From: CAVVMA01 sp963788205
GTDB taxonomy: Bacteria; Desulfobacterota; Binatia; Binatales; Binataceae
Assembly: GCA_963788205.1 (NCBI GenBank)
Contig: CAWBGG010000005.1
Location: 310,001-374,000 of the forward strand
DNA: 64,000 bases
Reading direction: 5' to 3'
The position numbers were made by a program, and so were the translations under genes. Each line of letters starts with the position of its first letter. The stretch's first letter is position 1. Positions 54,182 to 63,899 of the stretch are shown here, in pieces. The notes beneath the pieces are model-generated. The model did no database searches. It was not told the DNA's origin and was given only the letters and a program-made list of their open reading frames with translations.

Positions 54182-54406
54182 CGATTCTTTCTTCAGCCGG
54201 CTCGCAGGTGATTCCAGAGCCAGAAGCGTGCCGTGGCTCAAAGCCGCGCAAGTTTCGCGGTCCACGCCAAAAATCGTAACGCCGCCCCGGCAATTCGCGC
54301 ACCGGAGTCGCGACTCTTCACGAATTCGCGAAAACTGACGAACGGGTGTTCAGCATGTTCCTGGCCGGAGCGGCCACCGACAAAGGAGAATTGCGGACGC
54401 GGCGGC

Positions 54407-54422
54407 AGGAACGACCCTTGCA
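54407..54422 (+). promoter_or_regulatory. Candidate sigma-54 (-24/-12) promoter
   Basis: AGGAAC, five bases (GACCC) and TTGCA reproduce the GG-N10-GC spacing of sigma-54 promoters, with a perfect -12 element and four of six matches at -24. Transcription would start near 54433, about 45 nt before the isochorismatase-type gene. The PAS-type sigma-54 activator is encoded just upstream. Confidence 0.5.
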
Positions 54423-54477
54423 CAAGGCCCGAGCGCTCGACGTTCAGAATCGAATTTGAATCGAAACGGAGGAAGCC

Positions 54478-55182
54478 ATGTCGCAAAGCGGCAGTCATAC
54501 CAAACGCAGTGAAAAAGGGCTGCTCACGCCCGACAACTGTGTCGTAACCCTGATCGATCTGCAGCCCCAGATGCTCTTTGGCGTGTCGAATTTCGACCGC
54601 CAATCGATCATCAATTTCAACGTCGCTCTCGCCAAGGCGGCAAAGGTATTCGGCGTCCCGGTCGTCCTGACCACGGTGGAGACCAAGAGCTTCAGCGGGA
54701 ACATGTGGCCGCAAATCCAGGCCGTTTTTCCGGGGCAGTCGCCGATCGAGCGTTCTTCAATGAATTCCTGGGACGACCGAAACTTCGTCGCGGCTATCGA
54801 AAAGACCGCTCGAAAAAAGATCGTGTTGTCCGGACTGTGGACCGAGACCTGCGTCGCGCTTCCCACGGTCCAGGCGATCCACGACGGCTATGAAATCTAT
54901 GTGGTTGAAGACTGCTGCGGCGACGTAAGCCAGCTTGCTCACGACAACGCGATGAAGCGGGTGATCCAGGCGGGCGCCAAGCCGGTCACCTCGTTATCGG
55001 TGATGCTCGAGTGGCAGCGCGATTGGGCCCAGACTGACACGTATGACGCGGTCATGGACATCGTGAAGAGTCACTACGGAGCATACGGCATCGGCGTGGA
55101 GTACGCGTACACGATGGTGCACGGAGCGCAGCCGACGAGGTTTCCCGAGTACGTCGTTCCGGATGCTGCGGCGCACAAGTAG
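54478..55182 (+). CDS. Isochorismatase-family hydrolase
   Basis: The 234-residue protein has the catalytic Asp27 (VTLIDLQPQM), a lysine at 113-114 and the nucleophile Cys125 in LSGLWTETCVALPT, the triad of cysteine hydrolases of this family. It is close in look to YcaC-type members of unknown substrate. The family hydrolyses amides, nicotinamide or carbamates. ATG behind GGAGGA. It lies downstream of the candidate sigma-54 promoter and is followed 60 bp later by the amidohydrolase gene. Confidence 0.83.
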   Translation: MSQSGSHTKRSEKGLLTPDNCVVTLIDLQPQMLFGVSNFDRQSIINFNVALAKAAKVFGVPVVLTTVETKSFSGNMWPQIQAVFPGQSPIERSSMNSWDDRNFVAAIEKTARKKIVLSGLWTETCVALPTVQAIHDGYEIYVVEDCCGDVSQLAHDNAMKRVIQAGAKPVTSLSVMLEWQRDWAQTDTYDAVMDIVKSHYGAYGIGVEYAYTMVHGAQPTRFPEYVVPDAAAHK

Positions 55183-55242
55183 CAGACTCGGATAGGGACG
55201 GCATCGCCACTTGCTCTGCCCAAGTCGTGAAAGGAGTCTCGC

Positions 55243-57066
55243 ATGCAGCCTGACAGCATCGTTCACAACGCCAGGATCGCGACGAATGGCGTCCCGTCGT
55301 TCGCCGAAGCAGTTGCCGTCAAAGACGGCAGGATTAGTGCCGTAGGTACGGATGAAGAGATTCTGCGGCTGCGCGGACCAGAAACGAAAGTCATTGACGG
55401 CAACGGCCGGACGGTTATTCCCGGCCTCAACGATTCGCACATGCATCCGATCCGCGGCGGCCTGAACTACAATATGGAGCTGCGTTGGGATGGTGTGCCA
55501 TCACTCGCCGACGCGCTGCGCATGCTCAAGGATCAAGCGGAACGCACCCCGCCTCCGCAATGGGTACGCGTCGTGGGCGGTTGGACGGAGTTCCAGTTCG
55601 CCGAGCGACGGATGCCGACCCTCGATGAAATCAACAAGGCCGCTCCCGAGACGCCGGTGTTCGTGCTGCACCTTTATGATCGCGCGTTCCTCAATGGCGC
55701 CGCGTTGCGCGCCGTGGGCTACACGAAAGACACACCCGAATTTCCGGGCGGCGAGATTCAGCGCGACACACGCGGCAATCCGACGGGACTGCTGATCGCG
55801 CGGCCGAATGCAACGATTCTTTATGCCACGCTATTCAAGGGGCCAAAGCTCGCGCGCGAAGACCAAATGAACTCGTCGCGCCTGTTCATGCGCGAACTGA
55901 ACCGATTCGGCATCACTAGCGTGATTGATGCTGGCGGCGGATTTCAGAACTATCCCGACGACTACGAAGTTATTCGCGAACTCCACAAGCGCGGCGAGCT
56001 GACGGTGCGCTTCGCCTACAACCTGTTCACACAGAAGCCCAAGCAGGAACTCGGCGACTTTCAACGCTGGACCCAGATGACGAAGCCCGGCGACGGCGAC
56101 GATTTCTACCGGATGAACGGCGCGGGCGAAATGCTCGTGTTCTCAGCGGCGGATTTCGAGGACTTCCTGGAGCCACGCCCGGAAATGCCGGGCATCATGG
56201 AAGATGAGCTAACGGCGGTCGTACATCATCTGGTCGAAAATCGATGGCCGTTTCGCCTGCACGCCACCTACGACGAGACTATCACGCGCGCGCTGAACGT
56301 GTACGAGGAAGTGAATCGCAAAATTCCATTCAAGGGTCTTCACTGGTTCTTCGACCACTGCGAGACGATCTCAGATCGGAACATCGAACGCATCAAGGCG
56401 CTCGGCGGCGGCATCGCCGTGCAGGACCGGATGGCGTTTCAGGGCGAGTACTTCGTTGATCGCTACGGCAAAGCTCAGGCGCAGCGTACTCCGCCGATCA
56501 GGCGGATGCTCGAGTTAGGCGTCCCGGTGGGCGCGGGCACGGACGCGACGCGAGTTTCAAGCTACAACCCGTTCATTGCACTGTACTGGTTGATCACCGG
56601 CAAAACCGTAGGGGGCACCGCGCTCTACCCAGCGACCAGTCGCCTTGATCGCGAGGAAGCGCTCCGTCTCTACACGGTTGGGAGCAGTTGGTTTTCTTCA
56701 GAGGAGAGTAACAAGGGTTCACTCCTGCCGGGACAGTTAGCCGATTTCAGTGTTCTCTCCGCCGACTACTTCTCGATTCCGGAAGAACAGATCAAGGATC
56801 TCGAATCGGTGCTGACGATCGTCGGAGGCCGGGCGGTTTTTGCTGCGGCCGAGTTCCAGCGACTAGGCCCGCCGCCCCTGCCCGTCAGTCCCGGATGGTC
56901 GCCCGTCAAGACTTACGGCGGGTACGCTCGCACGCACAGCCCGCAACCGCATGCGACACACCGGGCATGCGATCGAGTTCACGCGCGCGGGTCAAAAGGG
57001 CATAGATGGGTCTTCGGCGGGTCTCGGCTGTGGAGCCTGGGTTGTGATTGCCTCGCCTTTTCCTAG
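55243..57066 (+). CDS. Amidohydrolase, YtcJ-like
   Basis: The 607-residue metal-dependent hydrolase shows the HxH metal pair in GLNDSHMHPI (about 62-68), FDHCETISD, GTDATRVSSYNP and the distal VGGRAVFAA beta-sandwich part. It belongs to the large YtcJ-type amidohydrolase subgroup (cytosolic N-acyl or C-N hydrolases). The ATG follows GAAAGGAG. The Cys-rich C-terminal tail ending LGCDCLAFS is also seen in relatives, so it is not a frameshift. Together with the preceding isochorismatase-like gene it suggests hydrolysis of an amide or lactam. Confidence 0.82.
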   Translation: MQPDSIVHNARIATNGVPSFAEAVAVKDGRISAVGTDEEILRLRGPETKVIDGNGRTVIPGLNDSHMHPIRGGLNYNMELRWDGVPSLADALRMLKDQAERTPPPQWVRVVGGWTEFQFAERRMPTLDEINKAAPETPVFVLHLYDRAFLNGAALRAVGYTKDTPEFPGGEIQRDTRGNPTGLLIARPNATILYATLFKGPKLAREDQMNSSRLFMRELNRFGITSVIDAGGGFQNYPDDYEVIRELHKRGELTVRFAYNLFTQKPKQELGDFQRWTQMTKPGDGDDFYRMNGAGEMLVFSAADFEDFLEPRPEMPGIMEDELTAVVHHLVENRWPFRLHATYDETITRALNVYEEVNRKIPFKGLHWFFDHCETISDRNIERIKALGGGIAVQDRMAFQGEYFVDRYGKAQAQRTPPIRRMLELGVPVGAGTDATRVSSYNPFIALYWLITGKTVGGTALYPATSRLDREEALRLYTVGSSWFSSEESNKGSLLPGQLADFSVLSADYFSIPEEQIKDLESVLTIVGGRAVFAAAEFQRLGPPPLPVSPGWSPVKTYGGYARTHSPQPHATHRACDRVHARGSKGHRWVFGGSRLWSLGCDCLAFS

Positions 57067-57156
57067 CACCGGGTAAGACGGACCGGATAACAAAACACCA
57101 GCGTGCCGTTTCGACGAGCGAGGACTAGTCATGGATAAGAACGCAAAGGAGTCATC

Positions 57157-57348
57157 ATGATCACCGCTACGATCGGTCTCGCTCTCGGCTTGGTCGTGGG
57201 CTCCGGATGCCGGTTCTTCGACATCCCGTCGCCGGCCCCGCCACGCTTCATTGGAGCCTGCTTACTGCTTGCGATGACGTTAGGCTTCGTCGTCGCCGAC
57301 CATCTCTTGCCCGCCGGAGAGACGCTCGTGCGTCTGGTTGGGCCATGA
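57157..57348 (+). CDS. XapX-domain (DUF1427) small membrane protein 1
   Basis: The 63-residue protein has two hydrophobic segments separated by the family element CRFFDIPSPAPPRFIGA. XapX-domain proteins are tiny membrane proteins often encoded beside hydrolases and transporters; their role is unknown. ATG behind AAAGGAG. The stop overlaps the ATG of a second XapX gene (ATGA). Confidence 0.78.
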   Translation: MITATIGLALGLVVGSGCRFFDIPSPAPPRFIGACLLLAMTLGFVVADHLLPAGETLVRLVGP

Positions 57349-57581
57349 AGTCGGCGATCGGTCTGGCGCTCGCCTTCGCGGTGGGGTTCGCCTGCAGGGG
57401 GTTCGGAATCCCGTCGCCTGCACCGCCAGTGATTCTCGGCGCCCTTCTGGTGATGGCCATGACGGTCGCTTATATCGGGACCGATCGTTGGATGGCACGG
57501 CCGGCTAAGAACGCAATCAACTGCGGCGGGCCAAGCGGACTTCAACCATCCCGGATCCCTCCGAACCCTCCCAAGCACTAG
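57345..57581 (+). CDS. XapX-domain (DUF1427) small membrane protein 2
   Basis: The 78-residue protein is a paralogue of the preceding one: it has CRGFGIPSPAPPVILGA and a second hydrophobic segment, plus a 25-residue polar tail. The four-base overlap with the first copy implies coupled translation and perhaps a heteromeric small membrane complex. Confidence 0.75.
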   Translation: MKSAIGLALAFAVGFACRGFGIPSPAPPVILGALLVMAMTVAYIGTDRWMARPAKNAINCGGPSGLQPSRIPPNPPKH

Positions 57582-57618
57582 CGGAGGCATGCTTTGCGAC
57601 TCAAGTGTCGGAATTGAC

Positions 57619-59145
57619 ATGAACATCGGGGCTGGGTTGATTGCGGAACCGATCCACGCATCGCAAGAGCCGCGCTATCGAAGGCGGGGAGTCGCTGATA
57701 TTTCGCTGTTCACTGCCCTGTTTGTCATGATGCTATGCGGTAGTGCGTTCGCTCAAACTCCTCAACCGATGCCACCTGGTCCCCCATCTGATCCCGCTCG
57801 GCCACTTCTAACGCCGGTCGATCAAGCCGGCGAAAATTTCAGCTTCCTCAAGGACCCTTCCAAACGTACGGATTCCTGGGATCCCCTGAAGTACATTCCG
57901 CTCAACGACGGCGGCGATTTCTACCTGACTCTCGGGTTCGAAGACCGCACTGAGTATGAATGGCTTCAAAACGCGAACTGGGGCGCGGGCCCACAAACGA
58001 TCAGCGGCTACTGGCTTCAGCGGGTCATCCCTGACGCAAGCGCGACCCTCGGTTCCCATTTCCGCATGTTCGCCTCGTTTCAATACGAAAAGGAGCTGGG
58101 CAACAACGCCGGTCCGCGCCCAGGTATCGACGAAGATCAAGGCGACTTCCACGAGGCCTTCGTTGACGTGAGCAGCGGGTTTGACGATCCCCGCTCAGTG
58201 ACGTTGCGGCTCGGCGAGCAGGAACTCGTTTATGGGACTGGCAGGCTCGTGGACAACAACGAGGGAGTGAACGTAAAGTCGAGTTTCTACGGTGCGAGAG
58301 TGATTGCCCGAACCGAGTGGCTTCGTCTTGAAGTCTTCGGCGTCAAGCCAACCGAGACGAATACCGGGACCTTCGACGATCGTCCGACCTCGCAGCAGAC
58401 GTTTTGGGGAGCGTACGGCACGGTGCCGGCGCGTCTGGTTGATCAGAGCGGGCAGGCCGACGTGTATTACCTTGGAGTCGACACCACGCGCGCGTACTAT
58501 CAGCAAGGCAGCGGCCGCGAGATTCGCCACAGTATCGGAACGCGACTATTCAATCATCAGCCTGGTGCGCCATTCGAACCTGGCTTTGACTACAACTGGG
58601 AGTTCGTTTATCAGCTGGGCTCGTTCGGGCCGAACTACATCAACGCCTGGACCGTCGCGACTGAGACGGGCTACACCTTCGCGGAGCCCTTCACGCCCAG
58701 GCTCGCCTTGCGCGCGGACGTCGCAAGCGGCGGACAGCATCCCAACGGCGGAACGCTGAACACATTTAATCCTCTGTTTCCTCGCGGCGCATATTTCGGG
58801 CCGAAGCTTACAATGTTTGGGCCGTACAATTTCTTCGACGTGCATCCCGTCCTAATGCTCACGCTGCTTCAGAATGTCACTTGCGATTTCGATTGGGGTT
58901 GGTTCTGGCGCGAGAGCCTGGATGACGGTGTCTACTCGATTGGCGGTGCCTTATTGCGACCGCATGACGGCAGCAAGGCAAGGTATATTGGTAGTCAAGC
59001 GAACTTCGAACTGCGATGGGCGCTGGATCTGCATACGACCGTCGCGATTAATTTGGCTGGTTTTCTGACCGGAGGTTTCCTTAAAGACACCGGCCCGGCG
59101 GGGAACGTGGCATTGTCGAATGTCGGAATTACCTACAAGTTTTGA
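57619..59145 (+). CDS. Alginate-export-type outer-membrane porin
   Basis: The 508-residue product has a signal segment (LFTALFVMMLCGSAFAQ), and then a beta-barrel with repeated aromatic strand ends (DFYLTLGFEDRTEYEW, RLGEQELVYGTGRLVDN, ending LSNVGITYKF). The element SVTLRLGEQELVYGTGRL is typical of the alginate-export (AlgE-like) family, which form outer-membrane channels for anionic or organic solutes. The start at 57619 is preferred over 57589, because of ribosome-site spacing. In this cluster it probably lets the substrate in. Confidence 0.78.
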   Translation: MNIGAGLIAEPIHASQEPRYRRRGVADISLFTALFVMMLCGSAFAQTPQPMPPGPPSDPARPLLTPVDQAGENFSFLKDPSKRTDSWDPLKYIPLNDGGDFYLTLGFEDRTEYEWLQNANWGAGPQTISGYWLQRVIPDASATLGSHFRMFASFQYEKELGNNAGPRPGIDEDQGDFHEAFVDVSSGFDDPRSVTLRLGEQELVYGTGRLVDNNEGVNVKSSFYGARVIARTEWLRLEVFGVKPTETNTGTFDDRPTSQQTFWGAYGTVPARLVDQSGQADVYYLGVDTTRAYYQQGSGREIRHSIGTRLFNHQPGAPFEPGFDYNWEFVYQLGSFGPNYINAWTVATETGYTFAEPFTPRLALRADVASGGQHPNGGTLNTFNPLFPRGAYFGPKLTMFGPYNFFDVHPVLMLTLLQNVTCDFDWGWFWRESLDDGVYSIGGALLRPHDGSKARYIGSQANFELRWALDLHTTVAINLAGFLTGGFLKDTGPAGNVALSNVGITYKF

Positions 59146-59170
59146 GCCGGAGCTTTGATCGGAGGCAATG

Positions 59171-60142
59171 ATGCGAGGTCTATTTTTCCAAGCCACGGGC
59201 TCATTGGCGAATCTGACAGTCCAAGAGCTTCCCATGCCGGCTCCGAAGGCAGGTGAAGTTCTCGTAAAGGTCACTGCCGCTGCTGTCAACCCAAGCGACG
59301 TGAAGAACGTCCTGGGAAAGATGCCGCAAACCACGTTGCCTCGAGTTCCCGGTCGTGACTTCGCCGGTCGCGTGGTCTCCGGAGATTCTCACTGGCAAGG
59401 CAAGCCCGTATTCGGAACGGGAGGGGATCTCGGTTTTGGCAGAGATGGGAGCCACGCCGAATTTGTCGCTGTTCCCGTGGAAGCCCTAGTCGAGATTCCG
59501 CCCGAGTTAAGCGACCGCGACGCTGCTTCGATCGGAGTAAGCTATCTTACCGCCTTCGCTGCGATCGTCCGAACGGGGGAGGTGAAGAGCGGCGAAACCG
59601 TACTCGTCACCGGGACCACGGGCGCGGTTGGGTCGGCAGCAGCGAAGATCGCAAACTTCAAGCGAGCGCGAGTGCTGGGAACTGTGAAATCGAGTCGAGA
59701 GCTCGGAACCCGAGATGACTTGTCCTTTGTGGAATGGATCGATCTCGAATCAGGTCCTCTCCCGGAATCGGTGAAGAAATTGACCGACGGCAAAGGAGCC
59801 AACCTCATCCTGGATGTCGTTGGAGGACCGCTGTTTCAGCCGTGTCTTGAGTCTCTCGCCCAGCGCGGCAGGCAGATCGCCATCGCTTCGGCTGGCAGCC
59901 CTCGGGTGACTTTCAACCTCGTGGACTTTTACCACCAGGAAGCCTGTCTCATTGGCATTGACACGCTGAGGCTATCGTTCGGTGAGGCGGCAGAAATTCT
60001 GAAGGCCCTGCTTCCTGGTTTCAAGGCGGGTGTCTTCAGTCCTTCAGCCGTCGAAGCCGTTTCACTCGATCAAGCAATTTCCGCCTATCGATCAATCGAT
60101 GAAGGAATTTCCAGGAAAAAGTTTGTTATTGGATTTTCCTGA
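59171..60142 (+). CDS. Zinc-type alcohol dehydrogenase-like / quinone oxidoreductase
   Basis: The 323-residue MDR-family protein has NPSDVKNVLGKMP, PGRDFAGRVVSG, the NADPH site VLVTGTTGAVGSAAAKIA (about 145-162) and LILDVVGGPLF. No zinc-ligand cysteines are present, so it is of the quinone oxidoreductase type. ATG at 59171 with GGAGG five bases upstream (ATG at 59168 is too close). It ends the plus-strand catabolic block. Confidence 0.83.
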   Translation: MRGLFFQATGSLANLTVQELPMPAPKAGEVLVKVTAAAVNPSDVKNVLGKMPQTTLPRVPGRDFAGRVVSGDSHWQGKPVFGTGGDLGFGRDGSHAEFVAVPVEALVEIPPELSDRDAASIGVSYLTAFAAIVRTGEVKSGETVLVTGTTGAVGSAAAKIANFKRARVLGTVKSSRELGTRDDLSFVEWIDLESGPLPESVKKLTDGKGANLILDVVGGPLFQPCLESLAQRGRQIAIASAGSPRVTFNLVDFYHQEACLIGIDTLRLSFGEAAEILKALLPGFKAGVFSPSAVEAVSLDQAISAYRSIDEGISRKKFVIGFS

Positions 60143-60312
60143 AATCGGCCCTGGAAAAGGGCCTGGCTGCAACCCGGCGGTCGAAGCGCGGTCGCGACGG
60201 TCATTTGTCGGTCCTGTCGCCGGTTCATCTAATTAATCGGAGATTGCGAGGCGGGCGGCAACGGTGCTACCTGTTGCCAGCGCAAGATCGCGACCTCATG
60301 TGTGAATAGACT

Positions 60313-62112
60313 ATGAACACGAAGCCTGCCCCCGGTAAGCTGTTGCGCCTCGCTCTGACGACAGTCTGCGCGATTGCGTTCTCGACTCTCGCCGAACATC
60401 CGCCAGTACTAGCCGACCCGGGTGACCGGGGCGATGGCGCCACCACGACACCGATTCAGCATGTGATCGTGATCGTCGGCGAGAATCGCACGTTCGATCA
60501 CGTTTTCGGCGGCTACGAACCCAAAAGCGGACAGACGGTGTCGAACCTGTTGTCGAAGAAGATAATCAATCCAGACGGTACGCCGGGTCCGAACTTCTCG
60601 CTCGCCGCGCAGCAGCAAGCCAGCGACACCGACACTTACTCGATCACTCCCGCCAAGACGGGACCGTATCCGGCGGTCGACCGGCCCAATACCACCGGCG
60701 CGCTCGGACAGACGCCGCGCGTCGGTGATTCGAGGTTTCCGCTGACTCTCCCCAACGGACCCTATCAGATCAGCAAGTACACGCCGTACGCGGGCGGCTT
60801 CACCGGCGATCCGGTGCATCGTTTTTTCCAGATGTGGCAGCAGTACGACGGCGGAAAAGGCGACCTGCTGCAGTGGGTCGCGGAGACGGTCGGGACGGGT
60901 CCGCAAAATGCCCACCCTGCCACTCCCGAGAACACGTTTCAGGGCGGCGTCGCGATGGGTTTTTACAACACGGGCGCCGGCGATGCGCCCATCTTCAAGT
61001 TCATCGCCGACCACTACGCGATGAGCGACAACTACCATCAGGGAATAATGGGCGGGACCGGCCCTAACTTCTTTTATCTCGGAACCGGCGACGTCGCATT
61101 CTTCAGCGACGGCGACGGCCATCCCAAAACGCCCTTCGCCGGGCAGATCGAAGATCCGAATCCGCAGCCGGGCGCCAACAATTTCTATCGTCGCGACGGC
61201 TACCGCGGCGGTTCGTATGTAAACTGCTCGGACCCTGCGCAGCCCGGCGTCGCCGCGATCTTCAAATACCTGAAGTCGCTACCCTACAAGCCTTTCAGAG
61301 ACGGCAACTGCGCGCCCGCCACCTACTACTTGGTCAACAACTACGACCCCGGATACAAGGCCGATGGCACTCCGGACCCGCCCCACAGAGCCGGCGACTT
61401 CAGGCTGCCGCCGCAGACCGTACCAACTATCGCGGACTTACTATTCGCACATGGTATATCGTGGAAGTACTATATAGGCGGATGGAAGGACGGGAATCCC
61501 GACTATAACTGGTGCTCGATCTGTAATCCGATGCAGTTCGCCAGGTCGGTGATGACGACGCCGTTGCGCTCGAATATCCGTGACGTGCCGAATTTCTACG
61601 CCGACGTCGTGGCCGGCAAGCTGCCGGCGGTTTCGTTCGTCAGGCCGTACGAATTCTACTCGGGTCATCCGGCAGACTCGGCGCTCTCGGTGAACGAGGA
61701 CTTCGTGGCGAATATCGTCAACGCCGTGATCGCCAACCGCAGGCTGTTCGCCAACACCGCGATCTTCGTCACGATGGACGAAGGCGGCGGCTTTTACGAT
61801 TCCGGCTACATCCAGGCTATCGACTTTTTCGGCGACGGCCCGCGCATCCCGCTGATGGTAATATCGCCTTATACCAGGCCCGGATTTGTCGATCATACTT
61901 ATGCGGACCACGGCTCGATACTGAAGTTCATCGAAGTCAACTGGAAGCTCCCCGCGCTCTCGCCGCGCAGCCGGGATAACCTGCCCAACCCGATCGCGTC
62001 CAAAGATGATCCGTACGTCCCGGCCAACGCTCCCGCACTCGGCGACCTGATGAGCGCCTTCGATTTCCACCACTCGCGCGACGCCCACAACGCCCCGGCG
62101 ATAGCCCCTTGA
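60313..62112 (+). CDS. Secreted phosphoesterase / phospholipase C-like protein
   Basis: The 599-residue product has a signal peptide (LRLALTTVCAIAFSTLA) and the phosphoesterase family core: HVIVIVGENRTFDHVFGGY with the metal-binding Glu-Asn, MSDNYHQGIMGGTGPNFFYL, FVTMDEGGGFYDS and PLMVISPYTRPGFVDHTYAD followed by HGSILKFIE. It fits bacterial non-specific phospholipase C and acid phosphatase relatives acting outside the cytoplasm. It is transcribed on its own, 170 bp after the preceding gene. Confidence 0.85.
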   Translation: MNTKPAPGKLLRLALTTVCAIAFSTLAEHPPVLADPGDRGDGATTTPIQHVIVIVGENRTFDHVFGGYEPKSGQTVSNLLSKKIINPDGTPGPNFSLAAQQQASDTDTYSITPAKTGPYPAVDRPNTTGALGQTPRVGDSRFPLTLPNGPYQISKYTPYAGGFTGDPVHRFFQMWQQYDGGKGDLLQWVAETVGTGPQNAHPATPENTFQGGVAMGFYNTGAGDAPIFKFIADHYAMSDNYHQGIMGGTGPNFFYLGTGDVAFFSDGDGHPKTPFAGQIEDPNPQPGANNFYRRDGYRGGSYVNCSDPAQPGVAAIFKYLKSLPYKPFRDGNCAPATYYLVNNYDPGYKADGTPDPPHRAGDFRLPPQTVPTIADLLFAHGISWKYYIGGWKDGNPDYNWCSICNPMQFARSVMTTPLRSNIRDVPNFYADVVAGKLPAVSFVRPYEFYSGHPADSALSVNEDFVANIVNAVIANRRLFANTAIFVTMDEGGGFYDSGYIQAIDFFGDGPRIPLMVISPYTRPGFVDHTYADHGSILKFIEVNWKLPALSPRSRDNLPNPIASKDDPYVPANAPALGDLMSAFDFHHSRDAHNAPAIAP

Positions 62113-62160
62113 TAGCCTTCGCACGTCCGCCGGCGGCTCGCGATCTCGTTTCGTTCAGAG

Positions 62161-63612
62161 CTACCCAGCAAGCGCGGCGCGGATTCGTGCGCCGAGAGTA
62201 GCATCGACCTGGGTCCAGTATTGGACCGCGCGCTTCTGCATGTCGGGCTTAACCCCGCCCTTCAAGTGCCCGACGATATTCGTGACCAAGTGGTCGCGGT
62301 CAGTGCCGGACAATACCTCGCGATACAGCGTGCCGGGCTGGCCGAAGTCGTCGTCCTTGGCGTGTTTGACGTACGCAGTTCGCGCGATCTCGCCCGCATC
62401 GATCTGCCAACTCGGGAGTTCGTAGGCCGGGTCTGCCTTGGGCCCGCCAAACGAGTTGGGCGCATAGACTGGACCGGGCGGATTGCTGTGGCGCATCGCG
62501 CCGTCACGGTTGTAGCTGTGTACGGGAGAGAGGGGCCGATTTACCGGCAGCTCGAGATAATTGGTGCCGATACGGTGGCGGTGGGTGTCGGGATAGCTGA
62601 AGAGCCGGCCCAGTAGCATCTTGTCGGGACTCGGACCGATACCTCGGACCAGATTGGCCGGCTCGAAGGAGGCCTGTTCGATCTCGGCGAAATAATTCTC
62701 CGGATTACGATTCAATACCATGCGGCCGATCGGGATTTGCGGATAGTCCTTATGCGGCCAGACTTTGGTCAGGTCGAAAGGATTGAAGCGATAGTCCGCC
62801 GCATCCTCGAAGGGCATGATCTGCATCTCCAACCTCCACTCCGGTGCATCGCCGTTGGCGATCGAGTTGTACAGATCGCGCAGATGGAAGTCCTGGTCCT
62901 CCGCCGCCATCGCCTTGGCGTCGGCGTCGGTGAAGTTCTCGATGCCCTGCACGGTTTTGAAGTGGTATTTGACCCAGAACTTTTCGCCGCCCGCGTTCTC
63001 CCACAGAAACGTGTGGCTGCCGTAGCCGTTCATGTGCCGCCAGGTTCGTGGAATGCCGCGATCGGTCATCAGGAATGTCACCTGATGCGCTGATTCAGGC
63101 GATAAGGTCCAGAAGTCCCACTGCATATTGTTGTCGCGCAGATGGTTATCGGCGCGGCGCTTTTGCGAATGGATGAAGTCCTGGAATTTCTGCGGATCGC
63201 GGATGAAGAAAATCGGCGTGTTGTTGCCGACCAGATCGTAGTTGCCTTCCTGGGTGTAGAACTTGAGCGCGAAACCGCGGGGATCGCGGACCGTATCGGC
63301 GGATCCCGCTTCCTGAGCGACCGTGGAAAACCGCGCCAACATGGGCGTCCGCAGGCCTTTCTTGCTCAAGAAATTGGCTTTGCACCAGGGCGTCACGTCC
63401 TCGGTGACCTCGAAGAAGCCGTAAGCGCCTCCGCCTTTGGCGTGAACCACACGTTCGGGGACCCGTTCGCGGTTGAACTGAGCCATCTTCTGGATCAGAT
63501 AATGGTCCTGCAGCAGGATCGGACCATTGGGGCCGGCGGTAAGTGAATGTTCGTCGCTTGCAGCCGGAATGCCCGCATCGGTGGTCGTTATAGGAGGTGT
63601 CTTATCGGCCAT
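62161..63612 (-). CDS. katA: Monofunctional heme catalase
   Basis: The 483-residue enzyme has the distal His57 (RVVHAKGGGAYG), Asn130 (LVGNNTPIFFIRD) and the heme-ligand Tyr340 (RLFSYPDTHRHRIG). It breaks down hydrogen peroxide. Length and lack of a C-terminal domain place it among small-subunit (clade 3-like) catalases. The ATG at 63612 follows AAGGAG by seven bases. It is convergent with the phospholipase gene (48 bp). Confidence 0.9.
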   Translation of the reverse strand: MADKTPPITTTDAGIPAASDEHSLTAGPNGPILLQDHYLIQKMAQFNRERVPERVVHAKGGGAYGFFEVTEDVTPWCKANFLSKKGLRTPMLARFSTVAQEAGSADTVRDPRGFALKFYTQEGNYDLVGNNTPIFFIRDPQKFQDFIHSQKRRADNHLRDNNMQWDFWTLSPESAHQVTFLMTDRGIPRTWRHMNGYGSHTFLWENAGGEKFWVKYHFKTVQGIENFTDADAKAMAAEDQDFHLRDLYNSIANGDAPEWRLEMQIMPFEDAADYRFNPFDLTKVWPHKDYPQIPIGRMVLNRNPENYFAEIEQASFEPANLVRGIGPSPDKMLLGRLFSYPDTHRHRIGTNYLELPVNRPLSPVHSYNRDGAMRHSNPPGPVYAPNSFGGPKADPAYELPSWQIDAGEIARTAYVKHAKDDDFGQPGTLYREVLSGTDRDHLVTNIVGHLKGGVKPDMQKRAVQYWTQVDATLGARIRAALAG

Positions 63613-63823
63613 GGTGATCTCCTTCATCAACTGAGCCGGAATTTCCGTTTTACCTTGCTAAACATGCGGCTCTTAACTCGCATATCCGCGCCGGGTTGAC
63701 CGACCCTGAGGCGCCTTGCAGCGCTCAAGCTTTCTACCGGCAGGCGTGAATAATCGCCGCACCAAGCTGTGCAGCCGGGTATCACGTCCCAGTAAGGGCG
63801 CGATTTACCGTGAGGTTTCAGGA

Positions 63824-63899
63824 TGGCTCCCCGGGCCGGATTCGAACCAGCGACCCGACGGTTAACAGCCGTCTGCTCTACCGACTGAGCTACCGGGGA
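63824..63899 (-). tRNA. tRNA-Asn (anticodon GTT)
   Basis: The minus strand folds into a full tRNA: acceptor strand TCCCCGG pairs with CCGGGGA, the D arm contains GTAGCTCAGTCGGTAGAGC, the anticodon loop CTGTTAACC centres on GTT (plus-strand 63864-63866), and the T arm has GGTTCGAATCC. The CCA end is encoded (63824-63826). Confidence 0.95.

Noticed and set aside
55243..57066. Frameshift in the C-terminal tail of the amidohydrolase
   Set aside because: The odd Cys-rich ending LGCDCLAFS is shared by relatives of this subgroup, so the tail is genuine.
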